Shown piece after piece: positions 30,785-40,800 of a DNA stretch of 64,000 nucleotides. The position numbers were made by a program, and so were the translations under genes. Under the pieces are notes generated by a model. It did not search any database and was not told where the DNA came from. It was given only the letters and a program-made list of their open reading frames with translations. Each line of letters opens with the position of its first letter. Within the stretch, counting starts at the first letter, position 1. Origin of the DNA: Variovorax sp. PBL-E5 (GTDB taxonomy: Bacteria > Pseudomonadota > Gammaproteobacteria > Burkholderiales > Burkholderiaceae_C); assembly GCF_901827185.1 (NCBI RefSeq), contig NZ_LR594671.1:4113501-4177500 (forward strand). The letters are read 5' to 3'.

Positions 30785-31756
30785 ATGCGGCAATACAACG
30801 CATCCAAGCGAATGCTCGTCACCGGCGGCGCCGGTTTCCTCGGCAGCCATCTGTGCGACCGGCTGATCGAGCAGGGGCACGACGTCCTGTGCGTCGACAA
30901 CTTCTTCACCGGCACCAAGCACAACGTCGAGCACCTGCTCGACCATCCGCGCTTCGAGCTGATGCGTCACGACGTGACTTTTCCGCTCTACGTGGAAGTG
31001 GACGAGATCTTCAACCTCGCCTGCCCGGCTTCGCCGGTCCACTACCAGCACGACCCGGTGCAGACCACCAAGACCAGCGTGCACGGCGCCATCAACATGC
31101 TCGGCCTGGCCAAGCGGGTGCGGGCCAAGATCCTTCAGGCCTCCACCAGCGAGGTCTACGGCGATCCCGAGATCCATCCGCAGGTCGAGGCCTACTGGGG
31201 CCGCGTCAATCCGATCGGCATCCGCAGCTGCTACGACGAGGGCAAGCGCTGCGCCGAGACGCTGTTCTTCGACTACCACCGCCAGCACAAGCTGCGCATC
31301 AAGGTGGTTCGCATCTTCAACACCTTCGGACCGCGCATGCACCTGAACGACGGCCGCGTGGTGTCGAACTTCATCGTGCAGGCGCTCAAGGGCCAGGACA
31401 TCACCATCTACGGCGACGGCCAGCAGACGCGCAGCTTCTGCTACGTCGACGACCTGGTCGAGGCCATGCTGCGCATGATGGCCACCGGCGACGAGGTGCC
31501 GGGCCCGATCAACATCGGCAATCCCGGCGAGTTCTCGATGCTGGAGCTGGCCAACAAGGTGATCGAGATCACCGGCTCCAAGAGCAAGCTGGTGCGCATG
31601 CCGCTGCCGGCGGACGACCCCAAGCAGCGGCGCCCCGACATCTCGATGGCGCAGAAGGAGCTCGGCGGCTGGGCCCCGCGCACCCAGCTCGACGAAGGGC
31701 TCAAGAAGACCATCGCCTACTTCGACCAGATCCTGTCGGAACCCAAGACCGCCTGA
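30785..31756 (+). CDS. UDP-glucuronate decarboxylase (UDP-xylose synthase)
   Basis: A 323-residue SDR enzyme converting UDP-glucuronate to UDP-xylose. NAD-binding GGAGFLGSH is at 14-22. [12 protein letters not shown] is the diagnostic UXS segment after the fourth strand. The catalytic triad includes [10 protein letters not shown] and Tyr150/Lys154 in YDEGK, and NTFGPRM and [10 protein letters not shown] follow. Start ATG 30785 follows the GT2 stop by 23 bases. UDP-glucose dehydrogenase starts 7 bases after its stop and supplies the substrate, so the pair forms a UDP-xylose module. The longer epimerase/formyltransferase fusion ArnA is excluded by size. Confidence 0.93.
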   Translation: MRQYNASKRMLVTGGAGFLGSHLCDRLIEQGHDVLCVDNFFTGTKHNVEHLLDHPRFELMRHDVTFPLYVEVDEIFNLACPASPVHYQHDPVQTTKTSVHGAINMLGLAKRVRAKILQASTSEVYGDPEIHPQVEAYWGRVNPIGIRSCYDEGKRCAETLFFDYHRQHKLRIKVVRIFNTFGPRMHLNDGRVVSNFIVQALKGQDITIYGDGQQTRSFCYVDDLVEAMLRMMATGDEVPGPINIGNPGEFSMLELANKVIEITGSKSKLVRMPLPADDPKQRRPDISMAQKELGGWAPRTQLDEGLKKTIAYFDQILSEPKTA

Positions 31757-31763
31757 CGCTCCC

Positions 31764-33137
31764 ATGAACATCACCATCATCGGCACCGGCTATGTCGGGC
31801 TTGTCACCGGCGCATGCCTGGCGGACATCGGCAACAACGTGTTCTGCCTCGACCTCGACGCGCGCAAGATCGCGACCCTCAACGAGGGCGGCATCCCGAT
31901 CTACGAGCCCGGCCTCGAGGACGTCGTCGAATCGAACGCGGCGGCCAAACGGCTGACCTTCTCCACCGACGTCGAAGCCGCCGTCGCCCACGGCGACATC
32001 CAGTTCATCGCCGTCGGCACGCCGCCCGACGAGGACGGCAGCGCCGACCTGAAATACGTGCTCGCCGCGGCGCGCAGCATCGGCCGGACCATGGAAAGCT
32101 TCAAGGTCGTGGTCGACAAGTCGACCGTGCCGGTGGGCACCGCCGAACGCGTCACCGCAGCGATCCAGGAAGAGCTCGACAAGCGCGGGCGTTCCGACCT
32201 GCGCTTCTCGGTCGTGAGCAATCCCGAATTCCTCAAGGAAGGTGCGGCGGTCGAGGACTTCATGCGCCCGGACCGCATCGTCATCGGCTACACCGACGAC
32301 GAGCCCGGCCGCGAGGCGCTGGCCGCGATGCGCAGGCTCTACGCGCCCTTCAACCGCAACCACGAGCGCACGCGCGTGATGGACGTGAAGTCCGCCGAGT
32401 TCGCGAAGTACGCGGCCAACGCGATGCTGGCCACCCGCATCAGCTTCATGAACGAGCTGGCCAACCTCGCCGACCGCGTCGGCGCCGACATCGAGGCGGT
32501 GCGCCAGGGCATCGGCTCCGATCCGCGCATTGGCTACAGCTTTCTCTATGCCGGCACGGGCTACGGCGGCAGCTGCTTTCCGAAGGACATCCAGGCATTG
32601 ACGCGCACCGCGCGCGACCACGGGCAGGCGCTGCGCGTGCTCGAGTCGGTCGAAGCGGTCAACGACGAGCAGAAACGCGTGCTCACCAACAAGGTGCTGA
32701 CACGCTTCGGCAACGATCTCACCGGCCGCACCTTCGCGCTCTGGGGCCTGGCCTTCAAGCCGAACACCGACGACATGCGCGAGGCGCCCAGCCGCGTGGT
32801 GCTCGACGTGCTGGTGCGTGCGGGCGCCCGCGTGGTGGCGCACGACCCGATCGCGGTCGAGGAGACGAAGCGCGTGCTGCAACTCGACTTCGCCGATGCA
32901 CCGGCGCTGCTCGACCGCATCAGCTTCGTCGCCGGCAAGGATCCGATGGAAGCGCTCGCCGGTGCCGATGCGCTGATCATCGTCACCGAGTGGAAGGCCT
33001 ACCGCAGCCCGAACCTCGAGCGCCTCAAGTCGCTGATGAAGTCGCCCGTGATTTTCGACGGGCGCAATCTCTATGAGCCCGCCACCATGAAGGAAGCGGG
33101 CGTTGTCTACCAGGGCATCGGGCGCAACAGCGTCTGA
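31764..33137 (+). CDS. ugd: UDP-glucose 6-dehydrogenase
   Basis: Four-electron oxidation of UDP-glucose to UDP-glucuronate with NAD. 457 residues: N-terminal Rossmann [16 protein letters not shown], central helix with [15 protein letters not shown], catalytic Cys near residue 270 in [12 protein letters not shown], and C-terminal UDP-binding domain with [18 protein letters not shown]. Complete, with its start 7 bases after the UDP-xylose synthase. It probably feeds that enzyme and any uronic-acid-containing polymer of the surface loci. Confidence 0.96.
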   Translation: MNITIIGTGYVGLVTGACLADIGNNVFCLDLDARKIATLNEGGIPIYEPGLEDVVESNAAAKRLTFSTDVEAAVAHGDIQFIAVGTPPDEDGSADLKYVLAAARSIGRTMESFKVVVDKSTVPVGTAERVTAAIQEELDKRGRSDLRFSVVSNPEFLKEGAAVEDFMRPDRIVIGYTDDEPGREALAAMRRLYAPFNRNHERTRVMDVKSAEFAKYAANAMLATRISFMNELANLADRVGADIEAVRQGIGSDPRIGYSFLYAGTGYGGSCFPKDIQALTRTARDHGQALRVLESVEAVNDEQKRVLTNKVLTRFGNDLTGRTFALWGLAFKPNTDDMREAPSRVVLDVLVRAGARVVAHDPIAVEETKRVLQLDFADAPALLDRISFVAGKDPMEALAGADALIIVTEWKAYRSPNLERLKSLMKSPVIFDGRNLYEPATMKEAGVVYQGIGRNSV

Positions 33138-33229
33138 ACGCCGGCCGCAGCGCACCGCGAACCGCCGGGTATCCACTCGGCGCTTTCGAATTGCGGCCTC
33201 ATACAGGCTTACGCAGAGACGCGGCCTTC

Positions 33230-33255
33230 GGATTCAGGACCCCAGCCTTGAATCC
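33230..33255. promoter_or_regulatory. Inverted repeat upstream of the ECF sigma gene
   Basis: GGATTCA and TGAATCC form a perfect 7-bp dyad 12 bases apart, ending about 38 bases before the ECF sigma start, in the 156-base gap after ugd. It could be an operator, a small terminator for ugd without a T tract, or chance. No sigma-factor consensus is clear in this gap. Confidence 0.25.
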
Positions 33256-33293
33256 GACGGGGTGCCGGGACCGTACCGCTAACATGCCGATCG

Positions 33294-33887
33294 ATGTCCG
33301 ACAATCCACGCATGAGTGCACCCAGTCCCGACGCCGAACTGATGGCGCTGATCGATCGCGTTGGCCATCGAGACGAAGCGGCCCTTCGCCTGCTCTACGA
33401 CCGCACTTCCCCCAAGCTCTTCGGCCTCGCCATGCGCGTCGTGCGGCAGCGCGAGTGGGCCGAGGACGTGCTGCAGGAATCCTTCCTGACCATCTGGCGC
33501 GTGGCCGGCGACTACCGCGCCTCGCTCAGCCCGCCGCTGGCCTGGCTGGGCCTGATCGTGCGCAGCCGATCGCTCGACCTGCTGCGTCGGCGCACGGCCG
33601 ACCGGGCGCAGCTCACGCAGGAATTCGACGACGTGATGGCCGAGACTTTCGAATCGGATGCGACCAATCCGATGGACAGCGCCGATGCGAGCGAACAGGC
33701 CTGGGCGCTGCACCAGTGCCTGAGCCAGCTCGAGGGACGTCAGCGCGAGGTCGTGAGCCTGGCCTATCTGCGCGACCTCAGCCACAGCGAACTGGCGCAG
33801 CAGCTCAAGCTGCCGCTGGGCACCGTCAAGACCTGGATCCGGCGCGGCCTGGAGAAGCTGCGCACCTGCATGCAGCGATTCGCGTGA
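33294..33887 (+). CDS. ECF-family RNA polymerase sigma factor
   Basis: A 197-residue sigma factor with region 2 (LRLLYDRTSPKLFGLAMRVV, then WAEDVLQESFLTIW) and region 4 (LSQLEGRQREVVSLAYLRDL, HSELAQQLKLPLGTVKTWIRRG helix-turn-helix). It lacks regions 1 and 3, as in ECF sigmas. It is followed 7 bases later by its anti-sigma factor, resembling SigK/RskA-type pairs. The second methionine at 33312 is an alternative start. It probably controls its own operon and other genes in response to an envelope or oxidative signal; the signal is unknown. Confidence 0.93.
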   Translation: MSDNPRMSAPSPDAELMALIDRVGHRDEAALRLLYDRTSPKLFGLAMRVVRQREWAEDVLQESFLTIWRVAGDYRASLSPPLAWLGLIVRSRSLDLLRRRTADRAQLTQEFDDVMAETFESDATNPMDSADASEQAWALHQCLSQLEGRQREVVSLAYLRDLSHSELAQQLKLPLGTVKTWIRRGLEKLRTCMQRFA

Positions 33888-33894
33888 GGACCGC

Positions 33895-34644
33895 ATGAAC
33901 CTGTCCGCCCATCCCCGACTGCTCGAACTGCTGGCCGCCAGCCATGCGCTCGGCACGCTGCGCGGCGGCGCGCGGCGCCGCTTCGAATCCATCGCCCGCG
34001 AGCAGGCGCCCGTGCGCGCGGCCGCGCTGGTGTGGCAGGGCCGGCTCGCCAGCATGACCGAGATGCAGCCGACCGTGGTGCCCGATGCCGCCGTCTGGGT
34101 GCGCATCCGCAACCTGATCGAGGCCGAGCAACAGCAGCAGGCGCTCTCGCGCCAGCGCGAAACGCCGGCGCCGCAGCGCGCTGAGGGCGGCTGGCTGCGC
34201 AGCCTTGCGCTCTGGCGCGGCGCGGCAGCGGCGGGCGCGCTCGCGACCGTCGCGGCCGTGGTGGTCGGCGTCAACCTGAGCGAGCAGCTGCGCCATGCGC
34301 CGGCCGTGCAGTACGTGGCCGTGCTGTCGGACGACAAGGCCGCCGCCTCGATGCTCGTGACCTTCGACCCCAAGAACCGCCAGCTGGTGCTGCAGCGCGT
34401 CGGCAGCTACCAGGAAGGCAGCGACAAGTCGTTGCAGCTCTGGGCGCTGCCGCCCGGCGGCGCGCCGCGCTCGCTCGGCGTGTTGAGCCATGAACAGGCC
34501 CTCAAACTCAAGGCCACGGAAGCCGACGTGCGTGCCGTGCCGGCGCTGGCGGTGAGCCTCGAGCCGCGCGGCGGCGTGCCCAGCGAACGCGGTCCGACCG
34601 GGCCGGTGCTCTTCAAGGGCCCGCTGATCGAGAAGACGCTCTGA
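33895..34644 (+). CDS. RskA-type transmembrane anti-sigma factor
   Basis: A 249-residue membrane protein. The cytoplasmic sigma-binding N-domain (about 1-100, starting HPRLLELLAASHALGTLRGG) is a helical domain without the CHCC zinc motif. One membrane helix lies near residues 108-128, and a periplasmic RskA C-domain has LVTFDPKNRQLVLQRV and LQLWALPPGGAPRSLG. It should sequester the adjacent ECF sigma until proteolysis or another signal releases it. Two bases separate its stop from the SGNH hydrolase gene. Confidence 0.9.
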   Translation: MNLSAHPRLLELLAASHALGTLRGGARRRFESIAREQAPVRAAALVWQGRLASMTEMQPTVVPDAAVWVRIRNLIEAEQQQQALSRQRETPAPQRAEGGWLRSLALWRGAAAAGALATVAAVVVGVNLSEQLRHAPAVQYVAVLSDDKAAASMLVTFDPKNRQLVLQRVGSYQEGSDKSLQLWALPPGGAPRSLGVLSHEQALKLKATEADVRAVPALAVSLEPRGGVPSERGPTGPVLFKGPLIEKTL

Positions 34645-34646
34645 CG

Positions 34647-35381
34647 ATGAAGACCGCGATCCGTCTGGCCGCGCTGGCGCTGACGCTGCTGGGGGCGTTC
34701 GCGTCGCAGGCGCAGACCGCGACCGACGCGCCTCCCTCGCCCGCGTACCTCGCAGCCCAGACCCGCTGGCAGGGCGAGCTCGCCGCCTTCGCGCGCGCCG
34801 ACCAGAAGAGCCCGCCCGGCAGGAACGGCGTGCTGTTCGTCGGCAGCTCCACCATCCGGTTCTGGACCCACGTGGCGCAGGACTTCAGCCGGCAGCCGGT
34901 GGTCATCAACCGTGGCTTCGGCGGCTCCACCATGGCCGACTGCAGCCTGTTCGCGCACGAGCTCGTGGTGCGCTACCAGCCGCGCGAGGTGCTGGTGTAC
35001 GCCGGCGACAACGACCTCGCCGAAGGCCGCACGCCGATGCAGGTGCTCGAAAGCTTCGCCAGTTTCGCCAACACCGTGCGCACGGAACTGCCGGACACGC
35101 GCATCGCCTTCATCTCGGTCAAGCCCAGCCCTTCGCGCGAGAAGCTGATGCCGCAGATCCGCGAGACCAACCACATCATCGAGGCCTACCTGAGCCGCCT
35201 GCCCAACAGCGAGTACATCGACGTCTTCACGCCGATGCTCGACGCCGACGGCCGGCTGCGGCCCGAGCTCTTTCGCAGCGACATGCTGCACCTCAACGAC
35301 GACGGCTACCGGCTCTGGCAATCGGTCATCGGGCCGCATCTGCCGCCGCCCGCGATGCAGGCCGATGCCGCGGCACGGTAG
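34647..35381 (+). CDS. Exported SGNH/GDSL hydrolase
   Basis: A 244-residue protein with a signal peptide (about 23 residues, ending SQAQ), so periplasmic or secreted. SGNH blocks: block I VGSSTIRFW with nucleophile Ser67, block II RGFGGSTMAD (Gly), block III VYAGDNDLA (Asn), block V SDMLHLNDDGY with Asp212 and His215. Members hydrolyse acyl or acetyl esters of lipids, sugars or peptidoglycan. It is the third gene in the sigma/anti-sigma transcript (2-base spacing), so it may be a direct member of that regulon. Substrate unknown; carbohydrate acetyl ester is plausible given the surroundings. Confidence 0.88.
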   Translation: MKTAIRLAALALTLLGAFASQAQTATDAPPSPAYLAAQTRWQGELAAFARADQKSPPGRNGVLFVGSSTIRFWTHVAQDFSRQPVVINRGFGGSTMADCSLFAHELVVRYQPREVLVYAGDNDLAEGRTPMQVLESFASFANTVRTELPDTRIAFISVKPSPSREKLMPQIRETNHIIEAYLSRLPNSEYIDVFTPMLDADGRLRPELFRSDMLHLNDDGYRLWQSVIGPHLPPPAMQADAAAR

Positions 35382-35387
35382 TGGCCC

Positions 35388-36500
35388 TCAGGCCCTGCTC
35401 CGCCCTTCCCACCAGAGCGTGGCCCGCGCGACGCCATAGAGCCACGTGAACACCGCGCCCAGCAGCAGCACGTCGCCCCACCAGGGCCGCACCGTCTGGC
35501 TGTCGCCGTAGAAGGCCAGCACCGACAGCACCGCCACCAGGTGCGCGCAGAACACCGGCAGCGACGCCGAGCCCATCGCTTCGAGCCAGCGCAGGCGCGG
35601 GATGCGCTGCACGAAGCCCGGCCCGAAGCGGACCACCAGGATACCGAGTGCCACCAGGTTGACGATGCGCAGCGGACCGAGCTGCCACTTGTCGAACAGC
35701 AGGTTGCGCTGCACGTCGCCGCCGAACGGTGCCTGGCCATTGATGCCGTGATGGCGCCAGCAGATGCCGTAGACGGCCACGGCCATGGCCAGCGCCAGCA
35801 GCCAGCGCGGGAACCGGAACGGCCGTGCGTCGGGCGCGTTGCGGCTCGCGCCCATCCACAGCCCGACGAACCAAAGGAACTGCCACGCGAAGGCATTGAA
35901 CGCGCCCATCTCGTGGAACGGCACCGGCAGGCCCAGCCAGCGCGCGGCGAGTTCGTAGAGCCACTCGCTCAGGCCGAACTGCGCCAGTCCCCACAGCGTC
36001 GCGCTCGCCACCATCACGCCGGTCCAGCCATGGCGCAGCGCGAAGGCCAGCACCCACGGGCTCATCAGCATGAAGAAGATGTACATCGGCAGGATGTCGA
36101 GCAGCGCCGGCTCGTAGACCAGCAGCAGCGAGTAGACGAAGGCCTTGTGCGGTTGCGCGAGGTAGTACGACAGCAGATTCTTCACCGCCGGCTGGTCGAT
36201 GTGCAGTCCGACCGCCGTGATGATCGTGAACAGGAACAGCAGCGTCGCCGCCTGGCACAGGTAGATCTTGAGTGCCCGCCGCCAGAAGGCGCGGCGCATC
36301 GCGTCGACGCCTTCGCGATAGGCGCGCCGGCTGTAGACCAGCCCGGCCATGAAGGCCGACAGCAGCACGAAGCCTTCGGCCGCCGAGACGAAGCCGATGG
36401 GCTGCCCCATCGGATCGGTCAGGCGGCTGGGCAGATGGGTGAGCGTCATCAGCACGAGCATGAGCCCGCGCAATGCATCGATTTCCCAGTAGCGCTTCAT
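35388..36500 (-). CDS. OpgC-like membrane acyltransferase
   Basis: A 370-residue polytopic membrane protein with about ten helices. The N-terminus RYWEIDALRGLMLVLMTLTHLPS matches OpgC, the enzyme that transfers succinyl groups to osmoregulated periplasmic glucans, within the wider acyltransferase-3 group. Start ATG 36500 has AGGGG 6 bases upstream; the frame extends to 36572, but that would overlap the upstream gene's end. It ends 6 bases from the convergent SGNH gene. The cyclic glucan synthase at 17-25 kb could provide its acceptor; that link is inference, since no opgG/opgH is in view. Confidence 0.82.
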   Translation of the reverse strand: MKRYWEIDALRGLMLVLMTLTHLPSRLTDPMGQPIGFVSAAEGFVLLSAFMAGLVYSRRAYREGVDAMRRAFWRRALKIYLCQAATLLFLFTIITAVGLHIDQPAVKNLLSYYLAQPHKAFVYSLLLVYEPALLDILPMYIFFMLMSPWVLAFALRHGWTGVMVASATLWGLAQFGLSEWLYELAARWLGLPVPFHEMGAFNAFAWQFLWFVGLWMGASRNAPDARPFRFPRWLLALAMAVAVYGICWRHHGINGQAPFGGDVQRNLLFDKWQLGPLRIVNLVALGILVVRFGPGFVQRIPRLRWLEAMGSASLPVFCAHLVAVLSVLAFYGDSQTVRPWWGDVLLLGAVFTWLYGVARATLWWEGRSRA

Positions 36501-36537
36501 CGACCCCTGCGCGTCGGACAGTGATGCGGTTCGGCGG

Positions 36538-37779
36538 TCAGGCGAGTTGACGAATGGCATCGACCACGACATCGCCGTAGTGCTTCCAGGTGTAGGTGGC
36601 GGCGTGCTGCACGGCGGCCTCCCGCATCGCCGGCAGCGCCTGCCGGTTCTGATTGAACCAGGCCAGCTTTTCGGCGATGGCCTCGGGCGCGCGGATCGGC
36701 ACCAGGAAGCCGGTGCGGCCGTCGATCACCAGATCGTCGCCGCCCGTGTTGGGCGTGATGACCACCGGCAGCCCTTGGCTCATGGCCTCCTGCATCACCA
36801 GCGCGCGGCCTTCATAGAGCGAAGGCAGGCAGAAGACATCGCAGCTGCGCATGAGCGCCAGCACCTCGGCATGCGGCCGGCCTCCTTCGTGCGTGAAGCC
36901 GTCGTACTGGCGCCGGTAGAAGGCCAGGTCGGTCTGCGGCGCACCCATGACGATCAGCTCGATGTTCTCGCCCTTGAGCAGGCGCATGGCCGCGAACAGG
37001 TCGGCCAGCCCTTTGCGCTGGCCCATCGAGCCGACGAACAGCACCCGCAGCGCCCGCGCGGGATCGTCCGGCGGCCGCGCTGCGCCGCCGCGCGACACCG
37101 GCGAACCGAAGGGCGACAGAACCCACGCCTTCTGCGACGCCCAGGCCGGCAGCGAATCGGCCACGAAGCGGCTGGGCACCACCACCAGGTCGGCCAGTTC
37201 CAGCTCCTGCGTCTTGCGGTCCAGCTTGGCCTGCGAGTCGGCGATGCCGCCGCCCAGCGTCTCGGCCCATTCGGGCACGCGCTGCATTTCCTCCTGCATC
37301 AGCCGGCGGCCCGTTTCCCAATAGGAGATCGGCAGGTCGTAGACGCGCTTCAGGCCCAGTGCCTTGGCCGCCCGGAAGGTGTCGAGCGCGGCGTCCTCGT
37401 AGGTATAGACGGCGCCCAGCCGATGCCGGCGGTGCAGCCCGGGCAGCGACTTCGCGACGAAGCGATCGAAGTCGCGGATCACGCCGTCGATCGAGGCGAA
37501 GCCTTCCTCGTGCCGCAGCCAGTGGTTCCAGCCGGCCTTGCCGCAGACCGCGCGCGCGACTTCGCGCCACGGATGCTGCAGGATCTTTTCCGGCGGCAGG
37601 TCGAACTGCCGCCGCTGGAGCTCCCGGCGAAGCCCGCCCGGCAGCAGCTTCGCCGCCAGGCCGTGCGGCGAGGCGGCGAGCGTGGTCGCGAACCGGGCCA
37701 GCATGTCCGCCCTGTCCAGGGCGTCGAGCATCGCGCGGACGTTCTGGTTGCCCGCGGGATGGCTGAACAGGAGTTTCAT
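36538..37779 (-). CDS. GT4-family glycosyltransferase
   Basis: A 413-residue GT-B glycosyltransferase. The N-terminal domain starts MKLLFSHPAGNQNVRAMLDA. The donor domain has VLFVGSMGQRKGLADLFAAM and the EX7E segment PSLYEGRALVMQEAMSQG, followed by TPNTGGDDLV. No signal peptide. It lies upstream of the OpgC-like gene on the same strand (37 bases) and is divergent from the A2M gene. Sugar and acceptor unknown; it may act on LPS or another surface polymer. Confidence 0.88.
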   Translation of the reverse strand: MKLLFSHPAGNQNVRAMLDALDRADMLARFATTLAASPHGLAAKLLPGGLRRELQRRQFDLPPEKILQHPWREVARAVCGKAGWNHWLRHEEGFASIDGVIRDFDRFVAKSLPGLHRRHRLGAVYTYEDAALDTFRAAKALGLKRVYDLPISYWETGRRLMQEEMQRVPEWAETLGGGIADSQAKLDRKTQELELADLVVVPSRFVADSLPAWASQKAWVLSPFGSPVSRGGAARPPDDPARALRVLFVGSMGQRKGLADLFAAMRLLKGENIELIVMGAPQTDLAFYRRQYDGFTHEGGRPHAEVLALMRSCDVFCLPSLYEGRALVMQEAMSQGLPVVITPNTGGDDLVIDGRTGFLVPIRAPEAIAEKLAWFNQNRQALPAMREAAVQHAATYTWKHYGDVVVDAIRQLA

Positions 37780-37865
37780 ACCGATCGATCATAGTGGAGC
37801 GATCCTGCGCATCAGGGGCCTTGGCGTCGAGTTGCGCTACGCTGCGAGCCCGAAGGAGAAGACTG

Positions 37866-40800
37866 TTGAAAACAAGAACGACGATGCGTGCGCTGGCCAC
37901 TGCCGTGCTGACCCTGGCCGCCCTCGGCGCCCATGCGCTGCAGATCACCAGCCTCACGCCGCAGGGCGAAGTCGCCCGCGTGCGGCAGGTGGTCGCCAAG
38001 TTCGACCAGGCCGCCGTCAGCTTCGGCGACCCGAAGGCGCCGGCACCGCTGGCCGTGAGCTGCAGCGACGCACAGGCCGGCAAGGGCAACGGCCGCTGGA
38101 CCGCCGACCGGCAATGGGTCTTCGACTTCGAGGATGACCTGCCGCCCGGCGTGCGCTGCACCGTCACGCGGGTCGCCGCCTTCAAGTCGGCCTCGGGCTC
38201 CGACCTGAGCGGCCCCGAGCGCTACCAGTTCAGCACCGGCGGCCCCTTCATCCGCAGCTGGCAGCCGAGCTACGGCAAGATCGACGAGCAGCAGCTCTTC
38301 ATGCTGCAGCTCAATGGTCCGGCCACGCTCGACAGCGTGCGCGACAACGTGTGGTGCGCGGCCGAGGGCATCGGCGAGCGCATTCCTGTGCGGCTCATCG
38401 AGGGCGAGCAGCGCGCGGCATTGCTCAAGTCCCTGGGCCTGGACAAGCAGGCCGAGAAGGCGCCGCTGCGCTTCGTCACGCTGCAATGCAACCGCACGCT
38501 GACGCCGGCCAGCCGCGTGCAGCTGGTCTACGGCAAGGGCGTGGCCACGCCCTCGGGCGTGCCCAACACCATCGAGCGGCGGCTCAAGTTCGAGGTGCGC
38601 GAGCCCTTCGCCGTGTCCTTCACCTGCGAGCGCGAGAACGCGCAGTCCGCCTGCCTGCCGCTCAAGCCGCTGGTGCTGCGGTTCAACGCGCCGGTGTCGC
38701 GCAAGCTGGCCGCGGCGATCACACTCAAGGGCGGCGACAAGCTCTTCAAACCCAAATTCGACGACGACGGCAACGCGCCGCCCGACGACGACGCAGTGGT
38801 CGATTCGGTGAGCTTCCCGCCGCCCTTCGCGGAACAAGGGCAGTTCAGCATCGAGCTGCCGCCGAAGTTCCAGGACGCATCGGGCCGCGCGCTGGCCGCA
38901 CCCGACAGCTTCCCGATGAAGGTCGCCACCGGCGCGATGCCGCCGCTGGCCAAGTTCGCGGCCTCGCCCTTCGGCGTGGTCGAGCGCCTGGCCGAACCCG
39001 GCGGCGTGGCGCTGATGCCGGTCACGGTGCGGCGTGTCGAGACCGCGCTGCAGGTGCAGGCGCTGACGCCGGGCAAAGTCAGCGACATGAATCCGAAGAC
39101 CGACGCCGAGATCATCGCGTGGTTCCGCAAGGTGCGCCGCTACGACAGCAACACCACGATCTCGCGCAAGGAGGCGGCGCGCGACGTCAAGGCCGCGCTG
39201 CCGAAGGTGATCGACAAGGACGATGCCGACGACATCCAGACCCGCATGGTGTCGCTGCTCGGCGGCCAGGGCGGCGTCAGGACGCTGGACATGCCCAAGT
39301 CCGAGAGCGGCGACCCGCGCCCCTTCGAGGTGATCGGCATCCCGCTCACGCCCGGCTTCCACGTGCTCGAGATCGCGTCGCAGAAACTCGGCGATGCGCT
39401 GCTCGATGATCGTTATGGCAGCGGCCGCACGATGTACGTGCGCACCACCGCGCTCGCGACCAACCTCGCAGTGCATTTCAAGCTCGGTCGCGAGAACGCG
39501 GTGGCCTGGGTCACGACGCTGGACAAGGGCCAGGTGGTCGCCAATGCCGCCGTGCGCGTGTCGAGCTGCGACGGCAAGCAGGTGGCCACCGGCACGACCG
39601 ATGCGCGCGGGCTGGTCGAGCTCGCCGGCATCTCGCCCAATGCGCCGGGCTGCCCTGGTGCAGCCGACGAAGATGCCGACGACAGCGGTGGCGGCGCCTA
39701 CTTCGTGAGCGCCCGCGCCAAGGACGCCGAGGGCGTGAACGACCTGGCCTTCACCTGGAGCGACTGGCAGCGCGGCATCGAGCCCTGGCGCTTCAACGTG
39801 CCGACCAGCCTGCAGCCCGAGCCCGACCGCATCGCGCACACCATCTTCGACCGCACGCTGCTGCGCGCCGGCGAGACAGTGTCGATGAAGCACCTGATCC
39901 GCACCCAGACCCGCACCGGCTTCGGCCTGCCCGACACGTTGCCCGAGACGCTGGTCATCACGCACGTCGGCAGCGGCCAGCAATACACCCAGCCGATCAA
40001 GTGGCGCAAGACCGCGACCGGCGGCGAGAGCGGCGAGAACACTTTCGCGATCCCGCCGGCTGCCAAGCTCGGCGTCTACCAGGTCGAGCTGCGCAACGGC
40101 AAGAACGGCGCTGACGCCGATGCCGGCGAAGGCGGACAGCGCAGCTACGCCACCGGCGAGTTCCGCGTGGAGGAGTTCCGGCTGCCCGTGCTCGAAGGCC
40201 GCATCACGCCGAGCGACAAGAAGCCGCTGGTGGCCGCCACGACACTGCCGGCCGATGTGCAGGTCAACTACGTGGCCGGCGGCGGCGCGGCCAACCTGCC
40301 GGTGCGTGTCTCGGCGATGGTGCGCGGCAAGAGCCTCGCCTTCGCCGACTTCGATGCCTTCAGCTTCTCGCCGCCGACCAAGGATGGCACCGTCGCCACC
40401 GACACCGGCGATGCGCCCGCCGTCGGCGATGACGCGCGCGTCATCGCCGACAAGCTGCCGCTCACGCTCGACCGCAACGGCGCCGGCAAGCTCAGCATCG
40501 ACAAGATCCCGCTCGCCAAGGCGACGCCGCGCGAGCTGCTGCTCGAAGCCACCTACGCCGACCCGAACGGCGAGGTGCAGACGCTGAGCAGCGTGCAGAC
40601 GCTGTGGCCGGCCTCGGTGATCGCGGGCGTGAAGACCGAAGGCTGGGTCTCCACCAGCCAGAAGCTCAGGTTCCAGGCGCTGGCGCTCGACCTGTCGGGC
40701 AAGCCGCAGGAAGGCGTGACGCTCAACGTGCGCGCCGTCGCCCGCATCACCACCACCAGCCGCAAGCGCATGGTGGGCGGCTTCTACACCTACGACAACA

